From Dictyoglomaceae bacterium (GTDB taxonomy: Bacteria; Dictyoglomota; Dictyoglomia; Dictyoglomales; Dictyoglomaceae), in assembly GCA_026417425.1 (NCBI GenBank), contig JAOADF010000146.1:1-11419 (forward strand): a stretch of 11,419 nucleotides of DNA, written 5' to 3'. Both the position numbers and the translations under genes were made by a program. Shown here one piece after another: positions 1-9,894 of this stretch (position 1 is its first letter; every line of letters starts with the position of its first letter). The notes beneath the pieces are model-generated. The model made no database searches. It was not told where the DNA came from and was given only the letters and a program-made list of their open reading frames with translations.

Positions 1-3000
1 TTGTTCTATAAGAGAATAAAGAGGAAGGGTTTCTTTTTTTGCAAGACTAAGCCTCTCCTGTCCTATTAATAAAAATAATATCTCCTTTAAGGAGAGAGGA
101 GGAACAGAGGTAAGATAAATTGAAGATTGTCCCATGAAACCGTAGGATTTTAGAAAAACTATATAGTTCTGTATAACTGAAAAACCAGATAATTCCCAAA
201 TATTTTCTTCAAAACTTAAACCAGGAAACTTTATATATCCATAATCTATAGAAAAATTTCTATTCAATACTTGAATATTTCCCTTAGTAAAATCAATTTT
301 ACCCATCAATAGAGGCTTAGAAAGATCACCCAAAACTTTGATTTCTCCTTTTAATGATAAATTTATCAACTCTGGAATATAAAAGCTAACTTTCTCTCCC
401 AAATTTAAATCTAAAGAAAGCCTTATTTTAGGAAGTTTATCAAACCCTTCTACTCTATTTTGAGGATAAGAAATTAAAGAATTATATATTAAAACTTTAC
501 CTTCTATTAAAGGGTCTTTTATATTTTTAATGTAGACTTCCCAATCACTATAACCTTGAAGTAAATTAGGAAAATTTAAAGTAACTTTAGGAAGATTTAA
601 ATAAAAATTCATTTCAGGATAAATTTCTCCTATACCAGAAACTTTTGATCCATCTATCTCTATACCTAAGGATTCCATAAAGACTTTACCTTCTTTGTAT
701 TTTAATCTAAAATTTATAGAATAAATTCTGTTTAAAATATATGGAATACTAACAGGATTAGAGAAAACTATAACTCCGTCACTACTCATCTCTTTTAAAT
801 TACCAGAAAGATTTATATTTGTTTTTCCCTTTTCTAAATATTTTATACCTTCTATTGGTATAAGAGAATACAAAAATTCACTATCAGGCAGAAAAATTTT
901 AATATTAAAATTATCTGATCTAAAAATCCCTTCAATCACTCCTTTGTTTTTGCTAAGCTTTAAAATATCCCCATTAATTTTATAGTCTCCATCCTTTGTT
1001 ATTTTTAAATTACTTTCTATTTTTTTATTTATAAAGGGAAAATCTAAGTTAATATATAAATCTCCATTCTCCAAAGAATAATCTCTCAAATTAAGATTTA
1101 AAGATATATACCCAGCAATATTCATAATATTTAAATCTTTCAATATCTCTAAAGGTAAAAATTTTCCTTCTATTTTCCCATCTCTATTAGAATCTAAGGA
1201 GAGTATTAAAGTACCTTTATTAATAAAATTGAAATTACCAATCAAATTCCAAAACTTTTCATTAAATTTTCCTATTATCTCACCACTAACAATCTTTGGG
1301 ATTTCAGTTTTTAATAAATTTAAATATAGAGAAATTTCATCCTTAAATTTTAAATTTCCCCTCCACTTACTCTTAATAATATAACCATAATGAGAGAGAT
1401 ATTTAAATTCTTTTAAGGGATCTAAATAAAGGTCAAAATTAAATTCATCCTTCAAAGTACCATTAATTTCTAAGTAAACTTCATAAAATTCTCCCTTTAA
1501 ATTTAAACCTAAAAGGTCTTTATATTCACCATTAATATTTAGATTTTTAAAAGGAATTCCTTGATATTCTAAATAAGGAGAAGTAAAATAAAATCTTACC
1601 TTTTTATTATCAAAACCTATTTTCCAATTATTAAAGAGAATTTTAAATTCTTTTAAGATAAATTTATCTCCATATAAATTTAATACTTCTTTTTCGTAGG
1701 TACCAGAAAACTTATTTTCTAATATATTTCCTTTAATCTCAAACTTCCCATTTTTTTCTTGAATAAAAGCATTCCCTTTGACTTCAAATTTATCAAAAAG
1801 TAACATAGAAAAATTATCAAAATATAAGCCATCTTGGAATTTGCCAGTGAGATTAATGTTTTCGAAATTAATATTTTTATAAAGTATCTTATTACTAACA
1901 ATTTTAAATTTGAGAAAATCCTCTATTATTATTTCTCCATTAACTTTACCTTCTAAATCTTCAAATATTGATTTTAGATTCATCTCATATAAATTTATTA
2001 ACCCTTTATCAAGACTAACTATTCCTGAAATTCTTCCTTCTAAGATATCTCCTTTTATGTCTAAACCTTGAGAGTTAATATTTAAAACAATATCTCCTAA
2101 TCTAAACTTAGAATAATAAATATCTTTTATTTCTATGAGATTTTTGAAATCATAGATGAATTTTCCCTTAAGATCTCCTGTTTTTAAATCTCCAATAGTC
2201 CTCCCTTCTTTGTACAGTCCTGTGATTCCTAAATTAACAATATTATTATAAAGTTTTAACAATAAACTTCCATTAAAAGAAAAATCGTTATATATATTAA
2301 ATTCTATTAAATTAAAATATTTCTCTAAGTTCTCTCCTTTTCCATAAATTTTCCACTTCCAATTTTTTGCAAAAACTCCTAAATTGAGGTGTCCCTTGAG
2401 TACAGGTATCATTAAATTACCAGAAATATCTCCTTTACTATTAAAAGTTATTTTCCCTTTTAGACGAATATCCCTTGGAATTATTTCTCCCTTTCCATCA
2501 TTTAAATCTCCCTTCCAGTAAAAGGAAAATAGATTATTTAAAGGACTGATATATATATTTCCTTTAATTTCTCCATCCATTTTTAATAGATTTAAAGAAC
2601 CTGCTCCTTTAAAGTAATTTTTACCAATATCTAAGGAGATATTTTTTATCATAAGACTTGATAAATCTTTTCCTATTATCAAAAGATATCCCTTTGTAAT
2701 ATCAAATCCCTGATAATTTAAGTCTTTTCCTGTAAGACTGATTTCAAAAAGAGGATTTTTAAATATTTCTTCCTTAATTCTAATGGTGCCATATATTTTA
2801 CCTTTTAGGTTTTCTATATTTATATTAAGAAAAGAGGAGAGTTTATCAATTTCTATCTGAGGTAAAATAATTCTTATATTTCCTTTATTTTCTTTTGGAT
2901 TAAAGGTTCCTGTTAAATTTATATTATCTAAGGAATCAGTAAAAATTTTTCCATTAATTATGTAAGCTTTTATAATATAAGAATAATATGCATTAATTTT

Positions 3001-3069
3001 TGTATTGATGGTAAATCGATTCCAAGATAAATTCTTAACATCAAGTTTTATTTTGTTTGGGAAAAAAAA
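1..3069 (-). CDS. tamB: TamB-like envelope protein, C-terminal part (-1 frame, no start, runs off left edge)
   Basis: Translating the minus strand by hand with codons beginning at 3069 gives 1,023 sense codons to position 1 without a stop. The first in-frame stop upstream is TAA at 3072-3070, and there is no ATG in this frame until 2652, which has no ribosome binding site. This is therefore the continuation of the preceding reading frame, not a separate gene. The product is a long series of short beta-strand repeats of the type KGxI, GNI and GEI spaced by roughly 20-30 residues, as in TamB/AsmA-like lipid-bridge proteins. Family signatures appear near the left edge: GEIKVLGDLSKP (301-348), GYIKFPG (220-240) and YLTSVPPLSLKEILFLLIG (61-117), which resembles the LTSSPPLS segment of the TamB C-terminal domain (PF04357, formerly DUF490). 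TamB is known to span the periplasm and help move phospholipid to the outer membrane. The extreme C-terminus lies outside the window. Family call fairly sure; intactness uncertain. Confidence 0.82.
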
Positions 3070-4457
3070 TTAGAGAGATCCCATTCCCCTTCCACATTAA
3101 ACTTTATTTTTTCTGCAGAATATTCTCCCAATTTTCCATCAAATATTTCTCCTTCAATATTGAATTTCCAAATTTTTTCACCTTTTCCTTCAATTTTTAA
3201 AGATGTTTTTCCTTCAGCGGGAGGAAGATTTAGAGGCTTTATTAAATTTTCTATATTTATATCTTCACCTTTAAGACTTATACTTCCTTTAGTTTTATCA
3301 ATATCATAATCTAAAATTCCTTCAATCTTTCCTGATTCTAAGTTTGTGGAAATATTTATATTTAACTTAGGAAATAAAGAATTAGAAATGAGCTCAAAAT
3401 TTGAAAAGGAAAAATTATAAATCCTACCTTCTTTAACAGAAAATTTTCCTAAAATATTAGGATTTTCAAGTTTACCTAACACCTTAAAATTTCCATTTCC
3501 TTTACCATTCAATGATAAATTATTTGAAAGATAAAGAGAATCAATTTTAGAGAGATCTAAATTTTTAATATCTATTTCTAAAGATAACTCAGGAAGGATT
3601 TTACCCACAAGATTTAAAATAGCTCCATTCCATTCTCCTTGACCTTTATCAAGTTTTATAACTTCTTTATCAATGGAAACTTTAGTATCAAAATTATCTA
3701 CAGATAAGTTAAAATCCTTCACTCCTACTTTAACTTTATTAGCATCAACACTACCTTTTACATACCAATTATTACTCTCACTGAAAACAGAAATATTACC
3801 ATTAAATTTTCCAGAGTTAATTATTAAGAAGTCAGGTAAAAAGAATGATGCCCAATCATTAGCATTTGCATTCTTAAATTCAAAAGATAAATTACCAGAA
3901 TTATCAGAAAAATTATATACTCCAATACTTTTATAACTTTCTTCAACGAGAGATGAGGTCACAGTATATGTTATTTTTTGATCCTTAAATATTAAATTAC
4001 CATTCACCTTAGAAATAGTAATCTCTTTTTTAGTTTTTAAATCTCTTATAATTACAATTCCCTCATTTATTTTAGCTCTTATTTCTATATTTATATTAGA
4101 AGTACTACTGCCTGTTGCTCCTTCCAATCCAGGAATAGATGGGAAAGTCCATTCTCCTTTCTCATTATGAATTATCACAATTTTGGGTTTTGTTAAATCT
4201 AAATTTATAGGAGAAAGTTTGAAAATGTTTCCAACAGATACCCTTACATTAGCAAGAGCAACCTTACTTCCAATATTAATTTTTCCTGCATAAATCTCAT
4301 TAGGAAACACATAGCTTACTTCTTCTACTTGTATTTTTCCTCCAAAATTTCTTTCTAAAATAAATAAGAATAAATACTTTATCCATATAGGAGAGGATAA
4401 TATTACACTCCAGAAAAGGGCTAAAATAATTATTAAGATTGGTAATATCTTTTTCAT
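3048..4457 (-). CDS. tamB: TamB/AsmA-like envelope protein, N-terminal part (frame ends at a frameshift)
   Basis: The 469-residue frame starts at ATG 4457, overlaps the murA stop by 4 nt (ATGA) and has a modest GAGTGAG ribosome binding site 6 nt upstream. Residues 4-35 form a hydrophobic segment beginning KKILPILIIILALFW, a signal anchor that would place the rest outside the inner membrane. Residues 40-110 resemble the start of AsmA/TamB proteins, with a string of strands then VALANVRVSVGN and PKIVIIHNEKGEWTFPSIP. The remainder is repetitive beta-strand sequence (GNISV, KGSVD, GKGNGNFKVLGK). The last six codons after the T8 run (SQTK and neighbours) are probably an artefact of reading past a frameshift at 3062-3069, because the protein resumes in the -1 frame. 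Joined, the two parts give about 1,486 residues and are still open at the window edge, longer than the roughly 1,260-residue E. coli TamB. The expected role is phospholipid transport to, or assembly of, the outer membrane. Confidence 0.85.
   Translation of the reverse strand: MKKILPILIIILALFWSVILSSPIWIKYLFLFILERNFGGKIQVEEVSYVFPNEIYAGKINIGSKVALANVRVSVGNIFKLSPINLDLTKPKIVIIHNEKGEWTFPSIPGLEGATGSSTSNINIEIRAKINEGIVIIRDLKTKKEITISKVNGNLIFKDQKITYTVTSSLVEESYKSIGVYNFSDNSGNLSFEFKNANANDWASFFLPDFLIINSGKFNGNISVFSESNNWYVKGSVDANKVKVGVKDFNLSVDNFDTKVSIDKEVIKLDKGQGEWNGAILNLVGKILPELSLEIDIKNLDLSKIDSLYLSNNLSLNGKGNGNFKVLGKLENPNILGKFSVKEGRIYNFSFSNFELISNSLFPKLNINISTNLESGKIEGILDYDIDKTKGSISLKGEDINIENLIKPLNLPPAEGKTSLKIEGKGEKIWKFNIEGEIFDGKLGEYSAEKIKFNVEGEWDLSNFFSQTK
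3062..3069 (-). other. T8 homopolymer at the tamB frame junction (possible slippery site)
   Basis: On the coding strand the junction reads AATTTTTTTTCCCAAACAAA. In the upstream frame it is AAT TTT TTT TCC CAA ACA AAA TAA and terminates at 3048. In the -1 frame it is TTT TTT TTC CCA AAC AAA ATA and stays open to the window edge. The -1 frame has its own stop at 3072-3070, so the change of frame must happen in 3051-3069, and the T8 run is the only obvious slippery stretch there. T TTT TTT fits the X XXY YYZ form of a -1 ribosomal slip; adding one T or losing two during transcription would also restore the frame. An SD-like AGGGGA lies 15 nt upstream (3085-3090), farther than in known stimulated sites. 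I see no strong downstream stem-loop. Confidence 0.75.
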
Positions 4458-5722
4458 TCTTTTCTCACTCTTTTAATTTTAGCTCCTAAAGAGGAAAGTT
4501 CTTTTTCTAAATTTACATAACCTCTATCTATATGTTCTCCTGCCTCTAAAACTTCTGTTTCCCCTTCTGCGACTAAACCTGCAATTACCAATGCTGCACC
4601 TGCTCTAAGATCTGTAGCCTCTACTGGTGCTCCTATCAATTTAGAAACTCCTTGTAACATAGCGGTTCTTCCCTCAATACTTATTTTTGCTCCCAATCTT
4701 AGGAGTTCTCCCACATGAGAGAATCTACTTTCAAATACATTTTCAATTATAACACTAGTTCCTTGAGCAAGACAAGCAAAAACCATAATTTGAGGTTGTA
4801 AATCTGTAGGAAAACCAGGATAGGGCATAGTATTTATCTCTATTCCTTTCCAACTTTTTGCCCCTTTAATTAATACTTCTTTATCTTTTATTTGAAAATT
4901 ATCCACACCTGCCTCTCTCAATTTCATAAACAAACTTTGTAAATGATCAACCTCTATATTTTTTATTAATACCTCTTTTCCCGCCATAATACTGGCAATA
5001 ATATAAGTCCCAGCAGCAATTCTATCTGGAATAACTCTATAATATTCTACGCCATTAAGTTCATTTTTACCCCTTATATGAATCACAGAGGTACCCAAAC
5101 CTTCTATCTCTGCACCTTGGGCTTTTAAGAAATTTCCCAAATCGACAACCTCTGGTTCACATGCGGCATTTTCAATAATAGTCTCTCCTTTTGCCAATAC
5201 CGATGCCATCATAATATTTCTCGTAGCTCCTACACTTGGCTTATCAAGATAAATCTTGGTTCCTTTAAGACCTTTTTTTGCCCTTGCATAAACAAATCCT
5301 TTTTCAATAGTTATTTCTGCCCCAAGACTTTCAAAACCTTTTATATGAAGATCTACAGGTCTCAAACCAATTCTACATCCTCCTGGATATGGTATCTTTG
5401 CTTCTCCAAATTTCGCTAATAATGGACCTAACAATTCAAAAGAAGCCCTCATTTTAGAAACTAATTCATAGGGGGCTTCAAAACTTTTAGGTTCACCTTT
5501 TATCATTATTTGATTATTTTCAATATGGATCTCTAGTCCTAAATAATTTAAAATTTCTGCCATAGTAAATATATCTCTTACTGGAGGTACATTATCTAAT
5601 ATTAGTTTTCCTCCAGTAAGAATTGATGCTGCCATTATAGGAAGAGAAGAATTTTTACTCCCAAAAACCCTAATCTCTCCCTTTAATTTATGTCCCCCTT
5701 CTATAATAAAACTTTCTCCCAT
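4454..5722 (-). CDS. murA: UDP-N-acetylglucosamine 1-carboxyvinyltransferase (MurA)
   Basis: MurA transfers enolpyruvate from PEP to UDP-GlcNAc, the first committed cytoplasmic step of peptidoglycan synthesis. The 422-residue product has the usual length and the two-domain EPSP-synthase fold. Numbering from the ATG at 5722, visible landmarks are the KN pair in GSKNSSLPIMAAS (K23-N24), R92 in MRASFELLGPLLAKFG, the catalytic-loop cysteine in PYPGGCRIGLRPVDLH (C116, equivalent to E. coli C115 and the fosfomycin target), PGFPTDLQPQ with the catalytic Asp (D307), and FESRFSHVGEL. I chose ATG 5722 because GTGAGG (5731-5736) lies 8 nt upstream; an in-frame TTG at 5725 would be only 5 nt away and would add one residue. 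The gene follows upp after 18 nt, the largest gap in the window, and its TGA overlaps the tamB-like ATG by 4 nt, suggesting translational coupling of two envelope genes. The catalytic cysteine suggests fosfomycin sensitivity of the enzyme (inference). Confidence 0.97.
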   Translation of the reverse strand: MGESFIIEGGHKLKGEIRVFGSKNSSLPIMAASILTGGKLILDNVPPVRDIFTMAEILNYLGLEIHIENNQIMIKGEPKSFEAPYELVSKMRASFELLGPLLAKFGEAKIPYPGGCRIGLRPVDLHIKGFESLGAEITIEKGFVYARAKKGLKGTKIYLDKPSVGATRNIMMASVLAKGETIIENAACEPEVVDLGNFLKAQGAEIEGLGTSVIHIRGKNELNGVEYYRVIPDRIAAGTYIIASIMAGKEVLIKNIEVDHLQSLFMKLREAGVDNFQIKDKEVLIKGAKSWKGIEINTMPYPGFPTDLQPQIMVFACLAQGTSVIIENVFESRFSHVGELLRLGAKISIEGRTAMLQGVSKLIGAPVEATDLRAGAALVIAGLVAEGETEVLEAGEHIDRGYVNLEKELSSLGAKIKRVRKE

Positions 5723-5740
5723 CAAATCATCCTCACAATT

Positions 5741-6364
<624 letters not shown>

Positions 6365-7621
6365 TTATCTACTCCTTTCTAAGGAATTCTTATAAATTGG
6401 AAACTCTTCACATAATTCTTTTACTTTTTCTCTTATTTTCATCCTAATCTTCTCATCTTCTGGAGAAGAAAGAACTTCATGGATTAATCGAGCAATATAT
6501 CTCATTTCTTTATCTTTCATTCCTCTAGTAGTTAAAGCAGGAGTTCCAATTCTGATTCCGCTTGTAATCATAGGTGGTTGAGGATCAAAGGGAATGGCGT
6601 TCTTATTAACTGTAATACCTGCTTCTTCCAAAATCTTTTCAGCAATTTTTCCTGTCAAATTCATATTTCTTAAATCCATAAGTATAAGATGATTATCTGT
6701 CCCACCACTAACAAGCCTATATCCTAATCTTAATAACTCCTCAGCTAAAGCTTGAGCATTAAGAATAATCTGTTTTTGATATTCTTCAAATTCCTTTGAC
6801 AAAGCCTCCTTAAATGCTACAGCCTTTGCAGCAATTACATGCATAAGAGGACCTCCTTGAATTCCAGGGAAGACTGCTTTATCAATCTCCTTCGCAAATT
6901 CTTTTTTACAAAGAATAAATCCGCCCCTTGGTCCTCTTAGAGTTTTGTGGGTGGTACTTGTAACAAATTGAGCGTAGGGCACAGGGGATGGATGCAATCC
7001 TACTGCAACTAAACCTGCTATGTGAGCCATATCTACCATAAGATAACTTCCCACTTTTTCAGCAATCTCTGCAAATTTTGCAAAATCTATCACTCGAGGA
7101 TAGGCACTGGCTCCTGCAACTATTAACTTGGGTTTTACTTCTTTAGCTATATTATATACATTGTCATAATCTATTCTTTCTGTTTCTTTATCTACCCCAT
7201 AAAAAAAGAATTTAAAAAACTTTCCCGATATATTTACAGGACTTCCATGGGTAAGATGACCACCGTGAGCAAGGTTCATACCTAAAACTACATCTCCAGG
7301 ATTTAGAACCACATAATAGACAGCTAAATTAGCTTGACTTCCCGAATGGGGTTGAACATTGGCATGTTCAGCGTTATATAACTCTTTCAATCTATTTCTT
7401 GCTAATTCTTCTACTTCATCCACAAAGGCGCAACCACCATAATATCTTTTACCCGGATATCCTTCCGCATATTTATTAGTAAGAACAGATCCTTGTGCCT
7501 CTAAAACAGCAGGACTAACAAAATTTTCTGATGCTATTAATTCTAAATGATACTCTTCTCTTTCCTCCTCTTTTAGAATTGCTGAATAAACCTCAGGATC
7601 TACGCTTGGAAGATATCTCAC
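6365..7621 (-). CDS. glyA: Serine hydroxymethyltransferase
   Basis: GlyA is a PLP enzyme that interconverts serine plus tetrahydrofolate with glycine plus 5,10-methylene-THF, the main source of one-carbon units. The 418-residue product has the typical bacterial length. Visible motifs are [12 protein letters not shown] (28-39), [16 protein letters not shown] (48-63), the PLP-phosphate region QPHSGSQAN (90-98), [11 protein letters not shown] (196-206, Asp and His contacting the cofactor) and the Schiff-base lysine K226 in [14 protein letters not shown] (221-234). The C-terminal [21 protein letters not shown] region (from 341) is also intact. The start is GTG at 7621, overlapping the rpiB stop by 4 nt (GTGA), and is fixed by an excellent AGGAGG (7629-7634) with 7 nt spacing that lies in the end of rpiB. 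A segment around 134-143 is unusually Phe-rich compared with typical family members, but the alignment continues in frame on both sides. Confidence 0.98.
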   Translation of the reverse strand: MRYLPSVDPEVYSAILKEEEREEYHLELIASENFVSPAVLEAQGSVLTNKYAEGYPGKRYYGGCAFVDEVEELARNRLKELYNAEHANVQPHSGSQANLAVYYVVLNPGDVVLGMNLAHGGHLTHGSPVNISGKFFKFFFYGVDKETERIDYDNVYNIAKEVKPKLIVAGASAYPRVIDFAKFAEIAEKVGSYLMVDMAHIAGLVAVGLHPSPVPYAQFVTSTTHKTLRGPRGGFILCKKEFAKEIDKAVFPGIQGGPLMHVIAAKAVAFKEALSKEFEEYQKQIILNAQALAEELLRLGYRLVSGGTDNHLILMDLRNMNLTGKIAEKILEEAGITVNKNAIPFDPQPPMITSGIRIGTPALTTRGMKDKEMRYIARLIHEVLSSPEDEKIRMKIREKVKELCEEFPIYKNSLERSR

Positions 7622-8064
7622 ATTAATTCCTCCTCATATTTTAAAATTTTTTGTATTCTTAATTTATGTCTACCACCGGAAAACTCTGTAGATAAAAAAA
7701 CTTTAACAATTTCCTTTGCTAAATCCTTCCCCAAAACTCTACCCCCTAAGGTTAAAATATTTGCATCATTATGTTCTCTACTCATTCTTGCCTCATATGG
7801 ATCTCGACATAATGCTGCTCTAATTCCTTTAACCTTGTTTGCAACGATACTCATACCAATTCCTGTACCACAAATCAAGATTCCCTTATCAAAGCCACCT
7901 TTCGCAACGGCCTTTGCAACTAATAAAGCATAATCTGGATAATCTGCCCTTTCTGGAGAATAAGTTCCAAAATCATGATAACTAATATTCCACTCTTCAA
8001 GCCACTTTTTTAATTCTTCTTTTAACTCATAACCTGCATGATCAGAGCCAATTGCTATTTTCAT
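7618..8064 (-). CDS. rpiB: Ribose-5-phosphate isomerase B
   Basis: RpiB/LacAB-family sugar-phosphate isomerase, 148 residues, the normal length. It interconverts ribulose-5-phosphate and ribose-5-phosphate, the precursor of PRPP used by the downstream upp product. Family signatures are [14 protein letters not shown] at the N-terminus (D8, H9), ADYPDYA (40-46), the active-site loop [15 protein letters not shown] (64-78) with the catalytic cysteine C65, [21 protein letters not shown] (H98 and N99 regions), LGGRVLG (106-112) and SGGRHKLRI (129-137). The ATG at 8064 has a strong AAGGAG (8073-8078, spacing 8). The first 23 nt overlap the end of the TsaC-like gene in another frame. The last codons contain the ribosome binding site of glyA. 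An LacA/B role is possible for the family, but the cysteine and gene context favour RpiB. Confidence 0.96.
   Translation of the reverse strand: MKIAIGSDHAGYELKEELKKWLEEWNISYHDFGTYSPERADYPDYALLVAKAVAKGGFDKGILICGTGIGMSIVANKVKGIRAALCRDPYEARMSREHNDANILTLGGRVLGKDLAKEIVKVFLSTEFSGGRHKLRIQKILKYEEELM
7629..7634 (-). promoter_or_regulatory. Ribosome binding site fixing the GTG start of glyA
   Basis: AGGAGG on the minus strand lies 7 nt upstream of GTG 7621, inside the final codons of rpiB. It supports the GTG as start even though the base two positions upstream begins an out-of-frame ATG (7623-7621) immediately followed by the rpiB stop. Confidence 0.85.
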
Positions 8065-9064
8065 AGGATGCTCTCCTTAATCTATCCATTATTGCTAATC
8101 CCAACCCCTCTAAGGGATAGGTTTCACTTAATATGATATCAACTTCTTCTTCTAAATATCTCATTGCTCCAAAAAGATTACTTGCTATAGTAGCTAAATT
8201 TTTTCTTGTTCCAATTACAATTAATTTTACATTATCAGGGTAAAAACTTCTATACTCTTCTGATGCTAAAACTCCAACCCTTTTCCCTTCTTTAATGAAT
8301 TCATCTATTTTATTTTTCCAATCTTCACTAAAATTCTCAATAATATATAAAGGTACCTTTGGAGCATAATGTTTATGTTTTAAACCAGGAGATGGAATAT
8401 CCTTTCCTTTTCCCTTCCATATTTCAACTTTTTTACCTAAAATTCTTTCTATATCTTCTTTGGGACATGCCCCTGGTCTTAAAATTATTGGAATTTCTCC
8501 TGTTAAGTCTAAAACTGTAGATTCTACTCCCCAAATTACTTCTCCTCCATTTATAATTAGATCAATTCTATCTCCTAAATCTTTAAGAACATGCTCCGCC
8601 TTTGTTGGACTGGGTCTTCCTGATAGATTTGCAGATGGAGCACAGATAGCTCTACCAAAGGCATTTAGTAAAGCTAAAGCAACAGGATGACTTGGTTGCC
8701 TTATAGCAACTTTATCTCCTCCCCCTGTTATTAAATCATTAACTAAAGATGAACGTGGAAATATCAAAGTTAGAGGACCTGGCCAAAAATTTTTCATTAA
8801 TTTTTCTGCTTCGTAGGATACATATTCAGAAATTGAGTAAACTTCTTCTATTCTCCCCACATGTACTATTATAGGATTATCTAAAGGTCTTTCCTTCGCT
8901 ATAAATATTTTTCTTATTGCTGTGGGATTAAAAGCATCTGCTCCTAATCCATAAACAGTTTCTGTAGGAAAGGCGACCAACCCTCCTTCTTCTAAAATTT
9001 TCACTGCACAATCTAAAACTTCTTTAGATATATTATTGGGATCAATTTTTAAATACTTTGCCAT
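8042..9064 (-). CDS. L-threonylcarbamoyladenylate synthase, long Sua5 form
   Basis: This enzyme uses threonine, bicarbonate and ATP to make threonylcarbamoyl-AMP, the donor for t6A37 on ANN-decoding tRNAs. The YrdC-type catalytic domain covers about residues 10-200: [19 protein letters not shown] (27-45), the KERP motif (57-60), NPIIVHV (63-69), [12 protein letters not shown] (93-104), the [13 protein letters not shown] loop (142-154) and ESTVLDL (181-187) followed by ILRPGAC. At 340 residues it is the long Sua5 type rather than short TsaC (about 190). The linker carries [11 protein letters not shown] (225-235), characteristic of Sua5, followed by a C-terminal Sua5 domain ending in [14 protein letters not shown]. 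The ATG at 9064 overlaps the prmC end by 16 nt; only a weak GGAAAG lies upstream, so it may depend on coupling to prmC. Its 3' end overlaps rpiB by 23 nt. The placement after prfA-prmC is a common bacterial arrangement. Confidence 0.96.
   Translation of the reverse strand: MAKYLKIDPNNISKEVLDCAVKILEEGGLVAFPTETVYGLGADAFNPTAIRKIFIAKERPLDNPIIVHVGRIEEVYSISEYVSYEAEKLMKNFWPGPLTLIFPRSSLVNDLITGGGDKVAIRQPSHPVALALLNAFGRAICAPSANLSGRPSPTKAEHVLKDLGDRIDLIINGGEVIWGVESTVLDLTGEIPIILRPGACPKEDIERILGKKVEIWKGKGKDIPSPGLKHKHYAPKVPLYIIENFSEDWKNKIDEFIKEGKRVGVLASEEYRSFYPDNVKLIVIGTRKNLATIASNLFGAMRYLEEEVDIILSETYPLEGLGLAIMDRLRRASYENSNWL
8073..8078 (-). promoter_or_regulatory. Ribosome binding site of rpiB
   Basis: AAGGAG on the minus strand, 8 nt before ATG 8064, lies inside the 3' end of the Sua5-type gene. 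It shows that the 23-nt overlap is genuine and that the rpiB start is correct. Confidence 0.8.
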
Positions 9065-9894
9065 TCTATTTTTAGCATTCTTTCCTTATTTGAAAAATCC
9101 TTATAAACTTCTAAAGAAAAATTTTTAATATAAAGACTTAAAATTTTTATAAGTCTATCTAAAATAAAGGGGGAAATTTCTAAGATCATAATAATTTTAT
9201 CTAAAATTTTAACTTCTTTAAATAATTCTCTATAAAAATTACATCCATCAAATCCACCATAAAGAGCATTCCAAGGTTCTTTTTTAACATCTTGGGAGAG
9301 CTGAGACATCTCCCTAGAAGATATATAAGGAGGATTAGCCACTATTAAATCAATACCTTTATTTCTTAGTAAAATGGGAAAGAGATAAGGACCTAAAAAA
9401 AGATTAATCTTATCATGTACTTTATACTTTTTTGCATTTTTCATTGCTATTCTTAATGCCTTTGGAGATATATCACAACCAAAAATTTTTAAATTAGGAA
9501 ATCTTAAAGCAAGGGGAATAATAATATTCCCAGCTCCTACCCCAATTTCCACTAAAGATTGGATATTTTTCCCTCTAATTACCTCCATAGATTTTTCCAA
9601 TAATAGTTCAGTCTCGGGACGAGGAATAAAAACTCCTTCTTCTATATCTAAATCTAAGTCATAAAAACATCTCTTTTTCTGTAAATAACTTATAGGTACT
9701 CCCTGTAATCTCTTTCTAAGTAAATAATTAAATTTTTTTTCTTGAGTTTCATTAAGGGAATTAAAAAGATATATATGAGCTCTTTCAACATTTAAAGCTA
9801 ATGCTACTAATAATTCTGCTTCTAAATGAGAAGCGGAAGGATTAACTTTTTCCAATTCCTTTTTTGCCTTATGGAGAATTTCTTTAAGAAGCAG
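9049..9894 (-). CDS. prmC: Peptide chain release factor N5-glutamine methyltransferase, probable CTG start
   Basis: PrmC methylates the glutamine of the GGQ motif in RF1/RF2 using S-adenosylmethionine; its substrate RF1 is encoded just upstream. Numbered from CTG 9894 (281 residues), features are an N-terminal helical domain with [10 protein letters not shown] (22-31), [12 protein letters not shown] (89-100), the SAM-binding motif VEIGVGAGN (115-123, a variant of the usual DLGTGSG), the acidic residue in FGCDIS and the catalytic, substrate-binding NPPY (187-190), then [16 protein letters not shown]. The first conventional start is TTG 9855, but it has no suitably spaced ribosome binding site and would remove part of the N-terminal helix. 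The frame is open to a TAG at 9900-9898, and CTG 9894 sits 6 nt after AGGAGG. The added 13 residues restore the spacing to the conserved DAELL-like segment seen in E. coli PrmC. An ATT further in cannot be excluded. It overlaps tsaC by 16 nt. Confidence 0.93.
   Translation of the reverse strand: MLLKEILHKAKKELEKVNPSASHLEAELLVALALNVERAHIYLFNSLNETQEKKFNYLLRKRLQGVPISYLQKKRCFYDLDLDIEEGVFIPRPETELLLEKSMEVIRGKNIQSLVEIGVGAGNIIIPLALRFPNLKIFGCDISPKALRIAMKNAKKYKVHDKINLFLGPYLFPILLRNKGIDLIVANPPYISSREMSQLSQDVKKEPWNALYGGFDGCNFYRELFKEVKILDKIIMILEISPFILDRLIKILSLYIKNFSLEVYKDFSNKERMLKIEWQSI

Noticed and set aside
1751..1757. Other homopolymer runs, for example T7 at 1751-1757 and A7 at 7201-7207 on the plus strand, as further frameshift sites
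   Set aside because: Translation stays in the same sensible frame on both sides in both cases, within TamB and glyA respectively.
1719..1901. 60-codon minus-strand ORF rich in Ile/Leu that could look like a small membrane protein
   Set aside because: It lies in a different frame inside the continuous TamB-like reading frame, has no convincing ribosome binding site, and its hydrophobicity follows from A/T-rich codons read out of frame.
2650..2652. First in-frame ATG of the downstream TamB frame as an independent start
   Set aside because: No Shine-Dalgarno sequence precedes it, it is about 400 nt inside the open frame, and the upstream part of the same frame is equally TamB-like.
3673..3936. 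87-codon plus-strand ORF
   Set aside because: It is antisense to the well-supported TamB-like gene, has no recognisable motif, and is a shadow of that coding sequence.
5723..5725. TTG 5725 as the murA start
   Set aside because: The ATG in the next codon has better spacing to GTGAGG; the difference is one residue.
8460..8690. 76-codon plus-strand ORF
   Set aside because: It is antisense to the catalytic domain of the Sua5-type gene, whose conserved motifs explain the open frame.
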